Shown one piece after another: positions 18,331-27,681 of a stretch of DNA of 64,000 nt. The number at the start of each line of letters is the position of its first letter. Within the stretch, counting starts at the first letter, position 1. The notes under the pieces are model-generated. The model saw only the letters and a program-made list of their open reading frames with translations. It was not told the origin of the DNA and did no database searches. The translations under genes were made by a program, and so were the position numbers. Source of the DNA: Streptococcus australis (GTDB lineage: Bacteria > Bacillota > Bacilli > Lactobacillales > Streptococcaceae). The DNA is taken from assembly GCF_003943615.1 (NCBI RefSeq), contig NZ_RJPZ01000005.1:103824-167823 (forward strand), in the 5' to 3' direction.

Positions 18331-19100
18331 ACTGTCTCCTCCTTCTCTCTAGTGATGAAGTAATAGCCGACCACCAATAAGATACTGAAGAGGAAGACCA
18401 GGGCAGAAAGGGCATTGATATTCAACGAAATCCCTTGGCGAGCCCGTGAGTAGATCTCAACAGACAAGGTCGTAAAGCCATTACCTGTGACAAAGAAGGT
18501 CACCGCAAAGTCATCCAAGGAATAGGTAAAGGCCATGAAGTAACCGGCGATGATCGCAGGTGTCAAATAAGGAAGCATGATTTCCTTCAACATCTGCACT
18601 TGAGTAGCACCTAGGTCATAGGCCGCATTGATCATATCACGGTTCATTTCTTTCAAGCGTGGCAAGACCATCAAGACCACAATTGGAATAGAGAAGGCTA
18701 CGTGACTCATTAAGACAGAGGCAAAACCAAGCTGGAACTTGATCGTCGTAAAGAGGATCAGGAAGCTAGCCCCAATCATAACGTCAGGTGCCACCATGAG
18801 GATGTTATTGACGGACAAAAACGGTCCTTCAAACTTCTTCTTAGATTGGTAAATATAGATCGCCCCAAAGGTCCCAATAATGGTCGCAATCAAGGCTGAC
18901 AAGAAAGCCAAGAGGAAGGTCTGTGAGAGGATCAACATAAGACGCGTATCCTCAAAGAGACTTTGGAAATGCTCCATGGTAAAACCTGTAAAAGCATTCA
19001 TATCCCCGCCGGCATTAAAGGCATAGGCAATCAAGTAAAAGATTGGCAGATAAAGGAGTAGGAAAATCAATCCTAAATAGATACGTGAAATCTTTTTCAT
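18327..19100 (-). CDS. potC: PotC, spermidine/putrescine permease
   Basis: 257-residue binding-protein-dependent permease with six membrane spans. The EAA loop that docks on the ATPase is visible as AAYDLGATQVQMLKEI. It pairs with PotB. It overlaps potB and potD by 4 bp each. The length is normal for the family. Confidence 0.95.
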   Translation of the reverse strand: MKKISRIYLGLIFLLLYLPIFYLIAYAFNAGGDMNAFTGFTMEHFQSLFEDTRLMLILSQTFLLAFLSALIATIIGTFGAIYIYQSKKKFEGPFLSVNNILMVAPDVMIGASFLILFTTIKFQLGFASVLMSHVAFSIPIVVLMVLPRLKEMNRDMINAAYDLGATQVQMLKEIMLPYLTPAIIAGYFMAFTYSLDDFAVTFFVTGNGFTTLSVEIYSRARQGISLNINALSALVFLFSILLVVGYYFITREKEETV

Positions 19101-19903
19101 CGTTCACTCCTTTCTCTCGTTACCCACATGACTAAGAGCATAGCAAGGATCAAAACCACTCCAATGGTTGAACCCATTCCCCAGTTTTGCGTTGTGAGGA
19201 AATGCTGCTCGATAGCAGTACCTAGAGTAATGACCCGGTTTCCTCCGATCAAACGCGTCAACATGAAGAGACTCAAGCTTGGAATAAAGACCGATTGGAC
19301 ACCCGAGCGAACCCCGTTCATAGACAGTGGGAAGACAACCCGACGGAAGGTCTCCCACTTATTAGCTCCTAGGTCATAACTAGCATTGATGAGGTTTGGA
19401 TCCAAATCATCCAAGACATTGAAGATAGGAAGGATCATAAAAGGCAACTCAATGTAGCTAGCGACAAAGATGAAAGAAAAGTCCGTAAAGAGGATCTGTT
19501 GAGGACCGATTCCGATAAAGCTCAAGAATTGGTTAATAGATCCGCCTTGGCCAAAGATCCCGATAAAGGCATAAGCTTTGAGCAAGAGGTTGACCCAGGT
19601 CGGAAGGACGATCAGCATGAGCCAGAGTTGACGATGCTTGAGTTGGGTCAAAAAATAAGCTGTCGGGTAAGAAATCAAGAGCGTCACAAAGGTAACGATC
19701 CCAGCATAGAGAATGGAGTTAAAACTCATCTTGAGGTAGGTCCAATTCTGCGCTGTAAAAAAGGTCTGGTAGTTCTCTAAGGAACCTTGCCCTTGAACAT
19801 TGACAAAGGACTGCCAAATGATCAAGGCTACAGGAGCCAAGACAAAGAGGAGGATCCAGAGAAAGTAGGGAACCACAAAGAGGTTAGAGGTTGTTTTCTT
19901 CAT
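19097..19903 (-). CDS. potB: PotB, spermidine/putrescine permease
   Basis: 268-residue permease with six spans and the EAA loop [16 protein letters not shown]. The start is placed at the ATG at 19903 (protein begins MKKTTSN) because GAGGAGG ends 6-7 bases before it. A longer reading from 19924 would put that ribosome site inside the coding region. The start lies 20 bp inside the end of potA, so translation is coupled. Confidence 0.93.
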   Translation of the reverse strand: MKKTTSNLFVVPYFLWILLFVLAPVALIIWQSFVNVQGQGSLENYQTFFTAQNWTYLKMSFNSILYAGIVTFVTLLISYPTAYFLTQLKHRQLWLMLIVLPTWVNLLLKAYAFIGIFGQGGSINQFLSFIGIGPQQILFTDFSFIFVASYIELPFMILPIFNVLDDLDPNLINASYDLGANKWETFRRVVFPLSMNGVRSGVQSVFIPSLSLFMLTRLIGGNRVITLGTAIEQHFLTTQNWGMGSTIGVVLILAMLLVMWVTRERSER

Positions 19904-21041
19904 CTCTTTCCTCCTCGATGGCATTAATCAATCCGGCTTCTTGTTCTTCCACTTCTACGTACTCTTCGATCCGTGCATCGAACTCTTCTTCCGTTTCATT
20001 GAGACGCATGACGTGGATATCTTCTGGCTCAAAGTCCAGACCGATTTCTTCACCTACGATCGCCTTACGCGTTGAGTGAATCATCCACTCATTGCCCAAT
20101 TCATCATAGGCGATGATCTCATAGTGTACCCCACGGAACAGTTGGGTATCCACTTTTACCTGGAGCTTGCCTTCTTCGGGCAGTGTGATTCGCAAATCTT
20201 CAGGGCGAATAACGACTTCGACCGGTTCGTTTGGTCTCATCCCTCCATCGACTGACTCAAAGCGTTTGCCATTAAACTCTACTAAATAGTCTTCGATCAT
20301 GATCCCTGGAAGGATGTTGGACTCACCGATAAAGGTCGCAACAAAATGGTTGATGGGCTCATCGTAGATATCAACAGGTGTCCCTGACTGAACGATTTCT
20401 CCTTCGTTCATGACGAAGATCCAGTCACTCATAGCTAGTGCTTCTTCCTGGTCATGGGTAACAAAAACAAAGGTAATACCCAAGCGTTGTTGCAATTCAC
20501 GAAGCTCATACTGCATGTCTGTCCGCAACTTCAAGTCAAGGGCAGACAAAGGTTCATCCAAGAGGACTACTCGCGGTTCATTGATAATCGCCCGTGCAAT
20601 AGCCACCCGCTGGCGTTGACCACCAGAAAGTTTCTGGATAGAGCGTTTCTCAAAGCCTCCCAATTGTACCATCTTAAGGACTTCTGTCACTCGTTTTTGA
20701 ATTTCCGCCTTGTCTAGCTTCTTCAAACGTAGGGGGAAAGCAACATTCTCAAACACATTCATGTGTGGGAAAAGGGCATAAGACTGGAAGACAGTATGGA
20801 CATCCCGTTTGTTGGTCGGTACATCATTGATCCGAACACCATCCAAGAGGACATCTCCTGTCGAAGCATCTAACAAACCGGCAATGATATTCAGAATCGT
20901 TGATTTACCAGATCCTGAAGCACCGAGCAGGGTATAAAATTTCCCTTCTTCCAACTCAAAGTTGATATCTTTGAGAACTACTGTATCGCTGTCTTCAAAT
21001 ACTTTTGAGACATTTCTAAACTCAATAATTGGTTTTTTCAA
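19884..21041 (-). CDS. potA: PotA, polyamine transporter ATPase (TTG start)
   Basis: 385-residue ATPase of the PotABCD uptake system. Walker A is [14 protein letters not shown], the signature is [15 protein letters not shown], Walker B is [13 protein letters not shown], followed by the H-loop VTHDQEEAL. The C-terminal ~130 residues form the TOBE regulatory domain, and the tail is unusually acidic ([11 protein letters not shown]). The only fitting start is TTG at 21041-21039. Its GAAGGA site lies 11 bases upstream, which is long, and a 7-codon mini-ORF stops 1 base before it. An unusual structured leader separates it from murB. Confidence 0.93.
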   Translation of the reverse strand: MKKPIIEFRNVSKVFEDSDTVVLKDINFELEEGKFYTLLGASGSGKSTILNIIAGLLDASTGDVLLDGVRINDVPTNKRDVHTVFQSYALFPHMNVFENVAFPLRLKKLDKAEIQKRVTEVLKMVQLGGFEKRSIQKLSGGQRQRVAIARAIINEPRVVLLDEPLSALDLKLRTDMQYELRELQQRLGITFVFVTHDQEEALAMSDWIFVMNEGEIVQSGTPVDIYDEPINHFVATFIGESNILPGIMIEDYLVEFNGKRFESVDGGMRPNEPVEVVIRPEDLRITLPEEGKLQVKVDTQLFRGVHYEIIAYDELGNEWMIHSTRKAIVGEEIGLDFEPEDIHVMRLNETEEEFDARIEEYVEVEEQEAGLINAIEEERDEENNL

Positions 21042-21042
21042 T

Positions 21043-21066
21043 TCACATAAATTCCTTCTTTTTCAT
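21043..21066 (-). CDS. Putative 7-codon leader peptide before potA
   Basis: ATG at 21066-21064, followed by six codons and TGA, encodes MKKKEFM. GAAGGA lies 5-6 bases before the ATG, a better-spaced ribosome site than that of potA. The TGA ends one base before the potA TTG and is in a different frame, so potA initiation could depend on ribosomes finishing this ORF. The peptide is too short for homology, and whether it is translated is inference. Confidence 0.4.
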   Translation of the reverse strand: MKKKEFM

Positions 21067-21246
21067 GCGTTTCCTTCTGAGACCAACCACTAGTCTCATA
21101 GGCTGACGAGCAAACCCGTCAAGCCACCAACACCTCTCGGGGACTTATAAGACTGCCCCACCTATTTTCGGTATCGATAGGCACTCACCCCCCTTCTAAA
21201 GTAGGAAGGGTCTACCCAAGAGTAGTCCCTATTCCATCTCGAACCG
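21067..21246 (-). ncRNA. Structured leader RNA between murB and potA
   Basis: 180 bases of minus-strand transcript with dense pairing. There is a 10-bp hairpin with one bulge (21101-21125, loop CAAA); a 6-bp TGAGAC/GTCTCA hairpin (21078-21098); GGGG/CCCC ends around 21139-21159; and CCTA/TAGG around 21161-21181. Two further hairpins (21191-21210 and 21207-21230) share bases 21207-21210 and cannot form together. It is more G+C-rich than neighbouring spacers and has no reading frame of note. I do not recognise it as a T-box, RNase P RNA, tmRNA or other common family. A cis-regulatory role for potABCD is inferred. Confidence 0.55.
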
Positions 21247-22149
21247 TTAATCTTTTCCAATAATACGGACTTCCCGCTCTAAAGTCACACCAGCTGATTT
21301 TTCAACTGTCGCGATGACATGAGCAATCAAGTCTTCATAATCTTTTGCGGTACCATGGTCGACATTAATCATAAAGCCAGCATGCTTTTCTGAGACCTCA
21401 ACACCACCGATCCGGTGTCCTTTTAGTCCAGCTTCACTGATCAACTGTCCTGCAAAGTGACCGACTGGTCGTTTGAAGACAGAGCCACAAGACGGGTATT
21501 CGAGGGGTTGTTTCAACTCTCTTAGATGAGTCAGACGAGCCATTTCTTGATCGATCTGCTCATAGTTGCCAGGCGCTAAGGCAAACTTAGCCGAAATGAC
21601 CACATCTCCTGTCTCTTGGATCTTGGAATGACGATAACCAAAGGCTAATTCTTCTGCTGTTAAGGTTTTCAGCTCGCCTTCTGGCGTCAAGACCTTACAA
21701 GATTGGAGAATATGGGCAATCTCGCCACCATAGGCGCCAGCATTCATATAGACAGCCCCCCCAATACTACCAGGAATCCCACAAGCAAATTCAAAGCCTG
21801 TCAAACTATGGTAGCGGGCTACGTGAGTCACATCGATCAGCTTAGCACCTGCCTCTGCTTCAATGACGTAGCCATTGACCCGGACATCATGGAAATGATC
21901 AAACATGATGACAAAGCCTTCAATCCCACTGTCACGGACGATAATATTGGAAGAATTTCCCAAGACCATCCAAGGAATCTCATGAGCATTGGCAAAGGTG
22001 ACAATTCGTTTTAATTCATATTGATTGCGAGGAAAGGCCAAGTAGTCTGCAACCCCTCCAACCTTGGTATAGGTATATTGCTTGAGTGGCTCATTGAACA
22101 AAATCTCAATGCCAGCCAACTCCTCTTTGATTTGCTTTAAGATTTCCAT
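21247..22149 (-). CDS. murB: MurB, UDP-N-acetylenolpyruvoylglucosamine reductase
   Basis: 300-residue FAD enzyme that reduces UDP-GlcNAc-enolpyruvate to UDP-MurNAc with NADPH, an essential peptidoglycan step. It shows [11 protein letters not shown], the FAD-binding [16 protein letters not shown] and [20 protein letters not shown], and the catalytic-Ser segment [11 protein letters not shown]. The C-terminal Glu is probably in VSEKHAGF. This is a type II MurB length. It is upstream of potABCD, the known streptococcal arrangement. Confidence 0.95.
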   Translation of the reverse strand: MEILKQIKEELAGIEILFNEPLKQYTYTKVGGVADYLAFPRNQYELKRIVTFANAHEIPWMVLGNSSNIIVRDSGIEGFVIMFDHFHDVRVNGYVIEAEAGAKLIDVTHVARYHSLTGFEFACGIPGSIGGAVYMNAGAYGGEIAHILQSCKVLTPEGELKTLTAEELAFGYRHSKIQETGDVVISAKFALAPGNYEQIDQEMARLTHLRELKQPLEYPSCGSVFKRPVGHFAGQLISEAGLKGHRIGGVEVSEKHAGFMINVDHGTAKDYEDLIAHVIATVEKSAGVTLEREVRIIGKD

Positions 22150-22223
22150 CTCACAACTCTCTTCTATACGTTATCTTATCCATTATAACAAAAACCAGCC
22201 CACTTTTCGACTAAGAAGTAAAA

Positions 22224-22255
22224 AAACAGAAACAGCCAAAAGACCATTTCTGTTT
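22224..22255 (-). terminator. Terminator after the 308-aa membrane protein gene
   Basis: Stem AAACAGAAA / TTTCTGTTT with a 14-base loop. The minus strand continues into a T tract (22226-22219). Confidence 0.8.
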
Positions 22256-22283
22256 TAATTCTTTTAAACAATGATTTATTAAA

Positions 22284-23210
22284 TTAGCCAATCTTACGTG
22301 CAATCCCACGTGTTTGCTGAGTGGACAAGGCTGAGCTAATCGCAACCCCACCCCCAATAATGGTAAAGACTGCCAACATAAAGAAGTTAAAGAAGTATTT
22401 ATCAGGTGCTTCACCATTTAGAACAAGGGAGTTGATCAAATCAAATCCATCACTAAAGTCGAGTCCAAGCTGTTTAACTGCTTCTAAGGCATAGTCAAAT
22501 TGGTGAACGAGAACAACAGTCACCAACAAGAGGATACTAGAAATAACTGCACCAAGTTTGCTAAATTTCTTCCCTAAGATCTCATAGCCTTTGACAACAC
22601 AGATCCCAAGGATGAAACCAGCATAAAAAGCTACGTAGCCGAGACGGGCAATAAAAAGAGTCACAGCTCCTCCGATAATGGCACCAATAAAGGCACCGAC
22701 TGATCCAAGAAGGACATTTTCTTTCTGACTATTATATGAATCGGTTTCAATTTTTAGTTGGGAACTCACAATTTGATAGTTTTCTTCATTCATCAAGAAG
22801 AGGGAATCTCCAATCTGGTAGAGACCAACCGGACCTTTTTCACCAGAGTAGCCACATACAGTGTAGAAACCATTGGTTTGTAAAAATTGCAGGATTTCTG
22901 TTAAGGCTTGGTGAATATTCTCAATCGTTTTTGCCTTGCTCATCCCAGCTTTTACAGTGAAAGTTGTGACATATTGGTTGAGGCTAACGCTCTTCAGAAC
23001 AGAAGATTCTTTCACCATTTGCTGCAGTTGAGCCGCTGCATCTTCCGCATCATCACGAGAAACAGAAAGAGCAATGGTGAAGACATTTTTTGTGTCTGTC
23101 TCTCTCATTAAAAAGAAATACCCAGAGTTTTCACCATAAATAGATGAGGTTTGAGGATCAAACTGGAATCCAAGTTCCGTAGCAAGTTGATGACGTTCAA
23201 AGTCTTTCAT
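22284..23210 (-). CDS. Membrane protein of unknown function
   Basis: 308 residues in two parts. Residues 1-175 are soluble, alternating alpha/beta, with two similar stretches each about 60 residues long. Residues ~175-300 hold four hydrophobic helices (VGAFIGAIIGGAVTLFI is Gly-rich; AVISSILLLVTVVLV; FFMLAVFTIIGGGVAIS). No catalytic motif or family was recognised. AAAGGAG precedes the ATG. It is a single-gene unit between murB and thrB with its own terminator. Confidence 0.7.
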   Translation of the reverse strand: MKDFERHQLATELGFQFDPQTSSIYGENSGYFFLMRETDTKNVFTIALSVSRDDAEDAAAQLQQMVKESSVLKSVSLNQYVTTFTVKAGMSKAKTIENIHQALTEILQFLQTNGFYTVCGYSGEKGPVGLYQIGDSLFLMNEENYQIVSSQLKIETDSYNSQKENVLLGSVGAFIGAIIGGAVTLFIARLGYVAFYAGFILGICVVKGYEILGKKFSKLGAVISSILLLVTVVLVHQFDYALEAVKQLGLDFSDGFDLINSLVLNGEAPDKYFFNFFMLAVFTIIGGGVAISSALSTQQTRGIARKIG

Positions 23211-23323
23211 TAGAATTACAATCTCCTTTACATTTCTATCTATCTTTTGAATAATTGTTTATTATCCTAAAATAATTTGATAGACAAATGATTTATAAAA
23301 CTATTTTATCATAGATAAATAAA

Positions 23324-23352
23324 ATTAGATAGACTAATTTAGCCTATCTAAT
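23324..23352 (-). terminator. Terminator after hom-thrB
   Basis: ATTAGATAG / CTATCTAAT stem with an 11-base loop, minus-strand tail TTTTATTTAT. The plus strand also carries a T tract beyond, so it may work both ways. Confidence 0.7.
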
Positions 23353-23378
23353 CATTTTTTTCTTTGAATCAAGATTCA

Positions 23379-24245
23379 CTAAGCTTCTACCTTCACACCA
23401 GTTGTGTCAATCTTTAATGAGAAAACCTGACCATTTAAAGCCTTAGACTCCAAGTCTTTGGCAAAGGCTTCTGCATGTTCAACTGGGAGCAAGGTCATAA
23501 TGGTTGGACCTGCACCAGAAAGGTAAGTCGCATAAGCTTTATGTTGATGCGCAACCTCTTTCACTTGAGGGAACTCTGCAACTAGTTGTTGACGGTAGCG
23601 TTCATGGAAGCGATCGCCTTCGATGGCTTTTCCTGCGACTCTTAAGTCCCCCTTAGCAAGAGCAGCAATGGCCACGTTTGCAATCGAACTGGCTGCCACG
23701 GCTTCCTTATAAGACCATTCACTAGGAAGGACATTTCGGCTATCGCTGGTCTTGAGTTCGTAATTCGGAACAAAGGCCACTAGTGCACACTCAGGAAATG
23801 GAAGAACCAAATGATGGGTCTCCTGATCCACATAGCTTGCCACGACCAGATTTCCAAAAATAGCTGGCGCTACATTATCCGGATGACCTTCGATTTTTGT
23901 CGCGATCTCTAGTTTATCTTCATCGCTAAGGCATAAGTTGCCCAGTTGATTAGCCAACTCAATCCCCGCTACAATAACAGAGCTAGAGGAACCAAGACCA
24001 CGCGCCAAAGGCACTTCACTAGTCATCTTGAGACGATGAGGAGGCAAATCGGATGCGACTTGGAGAGCAGTTTGAAGCAAGAGATTCTCTTCATCGCTTG
24101 GAATCTCCTCTCCTAAATCATGTTCAATCCACCAGTTTTCTTGCGCTTCTAGCACATCAATGGTCAAATACTTAGAAACAGCGATCCCAACAGAATCAAA
24201 TCCTGGCCCTACATTGGCACTAGTCGCTGGTACTGTAATTCTCAT
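23379..24245 (-). CDS. thrB: ThrB, homoserine kinase
   Basis: 288-residue GHMP kinase that phosphorylates L-homoserine on the way to threonine. The ATP-binding motif is [16 protein letters not shown] (around residue 85), the N-terminal motif is [16 protein letters not shown], and the C-terminal motif is [10 protein letters not shown]. It starts 1 bp after the hom stop, and the GGAGAA inside the end of hom serves as its ribosome site. Confidence 0.95.
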   Translation of the reverse strand: MRITVPATSANVGPGFDSVGIAVSKYLTIDVLEAQENWWIEHDLGEEIPSDEENLLLQTALQVASDLPPHRLKMTSEVPLARGLGSSSSVIVAGIELANQLGNLCLSDEDKLEIATKIEGHPDNVAPAIFGNLVVASYVDQETHHLVLPFPECALVAFVPNYELKTSDSRNVLPSEWSYKEAVAASSIANVAIAALAKGDLRVAGKAIEGDRFHERYRQQLVAEFPQVKEVAHQHKAYATYLSGAGPTIMTLLPVEHAEAFAKDLESKALNGQVFSLKIDTTGVKVEA

Positions 24246-24246
24246 C

Positions 24247-25533
24247 TTATTCTCCCAATACTTTAAAGGTATTCATAAGTTTGAAATTCGGCTCTGAATC
24301 CAGTTTTTCAACCAAGTTCTTGAATTGCGTCTGGTTGACTTGGTGGGTAATGATAACCACACTTGCAAATTGACCATCTGAGTCTTCTTGAAGGATTTGC
24401 TTGAAGGAAGCTCCTTCTGCATTAAAGATCTCCGCAAGACGTAAGATTTGACCAGTCGCATCTGGTGCCTTGATTGAGAAGTAATAATTGTTCTTCACAT
24501 CTTCAGGCTTAGCCAATTGAAGCGGGCGGCTGTATTCGTTGAAGGCTTTACCGATTGTTCCTTCATTCAAACGACGAACAATGCGAACGATGTCAGCTAC
24601 AACACTAGTCGCAGTTGGTTTTTGACCTGCCCCTGGTCCATAGTACATAGACTCACCAATCCCGATCGATTCCACATAGACCGCATTCATGACGTCGTTC
24701 ACGCTAGCAAGTGGATGTTCTTTAGGAAGGAAGGTTGGTGTCACTTCTGCTGCAATCCCTGACTCTGTTTCAACAATCGAGCCGACCAACTTGATCACAT
24801 AACCAAGGCTTTGGGCTACTGAGACATCTTGAGGAGTGATTTGGCTGATCCCTTTGTGCCCTACTTGGTCAAATTGGATGTTCATCCCAAAGGCAAATTG
24901 GCTCAAAATCACCATCTTATAAGCTGCATCGATTCCTTCAACGTCATTGGTCGGGTCACTTTCAGCGTAACCAAGTCGTTGTGCTTCTGCTAAAGCATCT
25001 TCATAAGTCCAGCCTTCTTCGACCATTTTGGTCATCATAAAGTTAGAAGTACCATTGACCACACCGAGAACTTTGGTCACCTTGTCAGATGCCAAGGAAT
25101 TCACCAAGGTCCGAAGGATTGGAATTCCACCCGCTACGGCAGCTTCATAATAAAGGGCTACTTGGTGTTCTTTTGCAATCTCCAGCAACTCGCTTCCATG
25201 AACCGCAAGGAGGTCTTTGTTGGCAGAGACCACGTGCTTTCCTGCTTCAAGAGCGCGGGTGATAAAGGTCTTGGCTGGCTCAATCCGGCCCATCAACTCA
25301 ACCACGATAGCAATATCTTTGTCTTCAATGATCTCATCGACATTGGTTACAAAATTGTAGTCATGGCCAGCTGCTTGCAAGCTTTCTTTCTCCGCATCAT
25401 CGCGAACCAAGACCTTAGCAATCTCAATGTCATCCTGAGCGGCCTGACTGATCTTTTCATGATTTTCTTTTAATAAAAATGGTACGCCACTAGCAACTGT
25501 ACCAAATCCTAGTAAGGCAATTTTAACAGACAT
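24247..25533 (-). CDS. hom: Hom, homoserine dehydrogenase
   Basis: 428-residue NAD(P)-dependent enzyme that reduces aspartate semialdehyde to homoserine. The Rossmann motif is [13 protein letters not shown], the catalytic region is [14 protein letters not shown] with [16 protein letters not shown], and a C-terminal ACT domain (from about residue 350, [13 protein letters not shown]) would bind the feedback inhibitor threonine. First gene of hom-thrB. A TATAAT lies about 35 bases upstream of the ATG. Confidence 0.96.
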   Translation of the reverse strand: MSVKIALLGFGTVASGVPFLLKENHEKISQAAQDDIEIAKVLVRDDAEKESLQAAGHDYNFVTNVDEIIEDKDIAIVVELMGRIEPAKTFITRALEAGKHVVSANKDLLAVHGSELLEIAKEHQVALYYEAAVAGGIPILRTLVNSLASDKVTKVLGVVNGTSNFMMTKMVEEGWTYEDALAEAQRLGYAESDPTNDVEGIDAAYKMVILSQFAFGMNIQFDQVGHKGISQITPQDVSVAQSLGYVIKLVGSIVETESGIAAEVTPTFLPKEHPLASVNDVMNAVYVESIGIGESMYYGPGAGQKPTATSVVADIVRIVRRLNEGTIGKAFNEYSRPLQLAKPEDVKNNYYFSIKAPDATGQILRLAEIFNAEGASFKQILQEDSDGQFASVVIITHQVNQTQFKNLVEKLDSEPNFKLMNTFKVLGE

Positions 25534-25750
25534 ATTGGTCTCCTTAAAAATCTAATATATTCCATTATATCAAAAACTAGGGCCTTCTGACTAGTTCTAT
25601 GGTTCTCTTCCTCTAGAAGAACACTTCTCACCCAGATTAAAATCTTCTCATCAAACCAACTAGCATTCCATGCCTTCAAAAACAGCCTAGATCTCCTGAA
25701 ATTTTAAGCCATTTGTAACTTTGTCTTTAAGAGATTTCATGACCCTATGA

Positions 25751-25756
25751 TATAAT
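25751..25756 (+). promoter_or_regulatory. Extended -10 of the deacetylase gene
   Basis: TGA-TATAAT lies 27 bases before the ATG. The -35 region is weak, as is common with extended -10 promoters. Confidence 0.55.
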
Positions 25757-25782
25757 GATATTGATAAAGAAAGGGGATCTCT

Positions 25783-26664
25783 ATGAATCACCGAAAAAGA
25801 CGTGTCCCAAAGAAAATACGATTACTACTGATGTTAAATGCTTTTCTTCTGTCTTGCATATTCTTTTTAGGGTTCCTCCTGTTAAAACAGGGGACTATTG
25901 CTGACAAGCAAGAAACAAATACAAGTCAGACGATGAGCCAGCAAGGGTCTACTACCAAATGGGTAAAACAAGAGCAACCTGTAAAAATCCCGATTCTCAT
26001 GTACCACGCTGTTCACACGATGGCCCCTTCGGAAGAGGCCAATGCCAACCTCATTGTAGCACCAGAAACCTTCGAGAGTCATCTCAAAGCCTTAAAAGAG
26101 GCCGGTTACTACACCCTGACGCCCGAAGAAGCTTATCGCGCCCTTACAAAAAATGAACTGCCTGAAGGTGGCAAAGTCGTTTGGTTGACGTTCGATGATG
26201 GAATTTCAGACTTTTATACCATAGTCTATCCACTCCTAAAAAAATACCAAATGACCGCAACCAATAATATCATTACTTCATTTTCTGAAAAGGAAAAACC
26301 AAGCGTTCTAACCTTTGATCAAATCAAAGAAATGAAAGCACAAGGCCTTACTTTTGAGAGCCATACGGTATCCCACCCAGATTTGGCCCAATCAGATACT
26401 GCCACTCAAAAAGCTGAACTAGCCAATTCCAAACAAGTATTAGACAAGAAACTCAATCAAACCACGACCACCATTGTCTACCCCGCTGGTCGCTACTCTG
26501 ACGTCACCATGGAACTAGCAAAAACCAATGGCTACAAAATGGGCTTGACAACCAACAATGGACTAGCTAGTTTAGATGATGGCCTCTACTCACTAAAACG
26601 TCTGCGGATCTTGCCTACTACGACAGCAGAAAACCTACTTGCAGAAATGCAAACCAATCCATAA
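25783..26664 (+). CDS. Membrane-anchored polysaccharide deacetylase
   Basis: 293 residues: a basic N terminus and one membrane span (residues 12-34), a polar linker, then a NodB-type deacetylase domain from residue ~65. The catalytic Asp and metal ligands are visible as VWLTFDDG (around residue 133) and FESHTVSHPDL. VYPAGRYSD gives the Arg-containing motif 3. The ILMYHAV segment resembles PgaB/IcaB and Bacillus YadE-type enzymes. It is expected to remove N-acetyl groups from a surface GlcNAc polymer or peptidoglycan. It stands alone with an extended -10 promoter and a shared terminator. Confidence 0.85.
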   Translation: MNHRKRRVPKKIRLLLMLNAFLLSCIFFLGFLLLKQGTIADKQETNTSQTMSQQGSTTKWVKQEQPVKIPILMYHAVHTMAPSEEANANLIVAPETFESHLKALKEAGYYTLTPEEAYRALTKNELPEGGKVVWLTFDDGISDFYTIVYPLLKKYQMTATNNIITSFSEKEKPSVLTFDQIKEMKAQGLTFESHTVSHPDLAQSDTATQKAELANSKQVLDKKLNQTTTTIVYPAGRYSDVTMELAKTNGYKMGLTTNNGLASLDDGLYSLKRLRILPTTTAENLLAEMQTNP

Positions 26665-26672
26665 GCATACAA

Positions 26673-26701
26673 AAAGCACGAGTCCGAGCGACTCGTGCTT
26701 T
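26673..26701. terminator. Bidirectional terminator
   Basis: 11-bp stem AAAGCACGAGT / ACTCGTGCTTT between the convergent deacetylase gene and the nucleoside transporter, with T tracts on both strands. Confidence 0.88.
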
Positions 26702-26722
26702 CTTTTTCCATAAAGGAGGCTT

Positions 26723-27679
26723 TTACTTAGACTTGATGTAGTTCACACCATCTGCTTTTGGTGCAACCGACTTACCAAAGAAGGCTGCTAGGACGATGAT
26801 GGTCAATACATACGGCGCAATACGGAGGTAGACTCCTGGAATATGGGCAAGGAAAGGAATCTGCGTAGACACAACCGCCAAGGCTTGTGAAAGACCAAAG
26901 AATAGACTGGATAACATGGCACCGATTGGGTTCCATTTACCAAAGATCATAGCCGCTAGGGCGATAAATCCAGGTCCCACAATTGTAGTTGCTGAGAAAT
27001 TGACAGATGCAGATTGTGCATACAAGGCACCCCCAACTCCTCCTAAAAATCCAGAGATGAGCACACCATAGTAACGCATGAGGTAAACATTAATCCCAAG
27101 GGTATCCGCAGCTTGTGGATGTTCACCAACTGAGCGAAGGCGAAGACCAAACTTCGTTTTAAACATGATAAACCAGGCTACAAATGAAAATCCAATCGCG
27201 ACATATCCCATTAAGCTTGTATTCTTGAAGAAGATATCTCCAATAACAGGGATATCAGACAAGAAAGGAAAATCAAATTTACCAAATGACAAATCGATAT
27301 TGTTGGTTTGACCTTTTCCGTAGATTGCTTTTACCAAAAAGACAGCTAAGGCAGGAGCCAACAGGTTCAATACCGTACCACTCACCACGTGGTCAGCACG
27401 GAAGTTAATAGTAGCTACAGCATGGATAGCGGAGAAAATGAGTCCAACCAAACCACCTGCAAGAAGAGATAGCCAGATGGTCATGCCACCAAGAGAGCTT
27501 GCAAAAGTCAAGTTAAACACGACACCAGTGAAGGCTCCCATAACCATGATACCTTCCAAACCGACATTAACGACACCAGCATGTTCGGAGTAGGCTCCTC
27601 CGATACTAGTGAAAATGAGGGGAGCAGCATAGACCAGCATATTCGATACAAGAATCGTTAGTATAGCAACAGTATTCAT
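26723..27679 (-). CDS. nupC: Nucleoside ABC transporter permease (NupC/YufQ type)
   Basis: 318-residue permease of the BPD-transp-2 family with about nine spans (LVSNMLVYAAPLIFTSIGG; EHAGVVNVGLEGIMVMGAF). The conserved LRSVGEHPQAADTLGINV cytoplasmic loop contacts the ATPase. It starts 2 bp after the partner permease. In L. lactis and S. mutans the BmpA-NupA-NupB-NupC transporter imports a broad range of nucleosides. Last gene of the salvage operon. Confidence 0.88.
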   Translation of the reverse strand: MNTVAILTILVSNMLVYAAPLIFTSIGGAYSEHAGVVNVGLEGIMVMGAFTGVVFNLTFASSLGGMTIWLSLLAGGLVGLIFSAIHAVATINFRADHVVSGTVLNLLAPALAVFLVKAIYGKGQTNNIDLSFGKFDFPFLSDIPVIGDIFFKNTSLMGYVAIGFSFVAWFIMFKTKFGLRLRSVGEHPQAADTLGINVYLMRYYGVLISGFLGGVGGALYAQSASVNFSATTIVGPGFIALAAMIFGKWNPIGAMLSSLFFGLSQALAVVSTQIPFLAHIPGVYLRIAPYVLTIIVLAAFFGKSVAPKADGVNYIKSK

Positions 27680-27681
27680 CC

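Noticed and set aside
21067..21246. Possible T-box, RNase P RNA, tmRNA or SRP RNA in the potA leader
   Set aside because: The T-box core GGTGG-ACCG, the RNase P conserved segments, the tmRNA ends and the SRP GGAAGGAAGCA-type loop were all looked for and not found.
25690..25705. CTCCTGAAATTTTAAG as a CodY site upstream of the deacetylase gene
   Set aside because: Too many mismatches to AATTTTCWGAAAATT in an AT-rich spacer.
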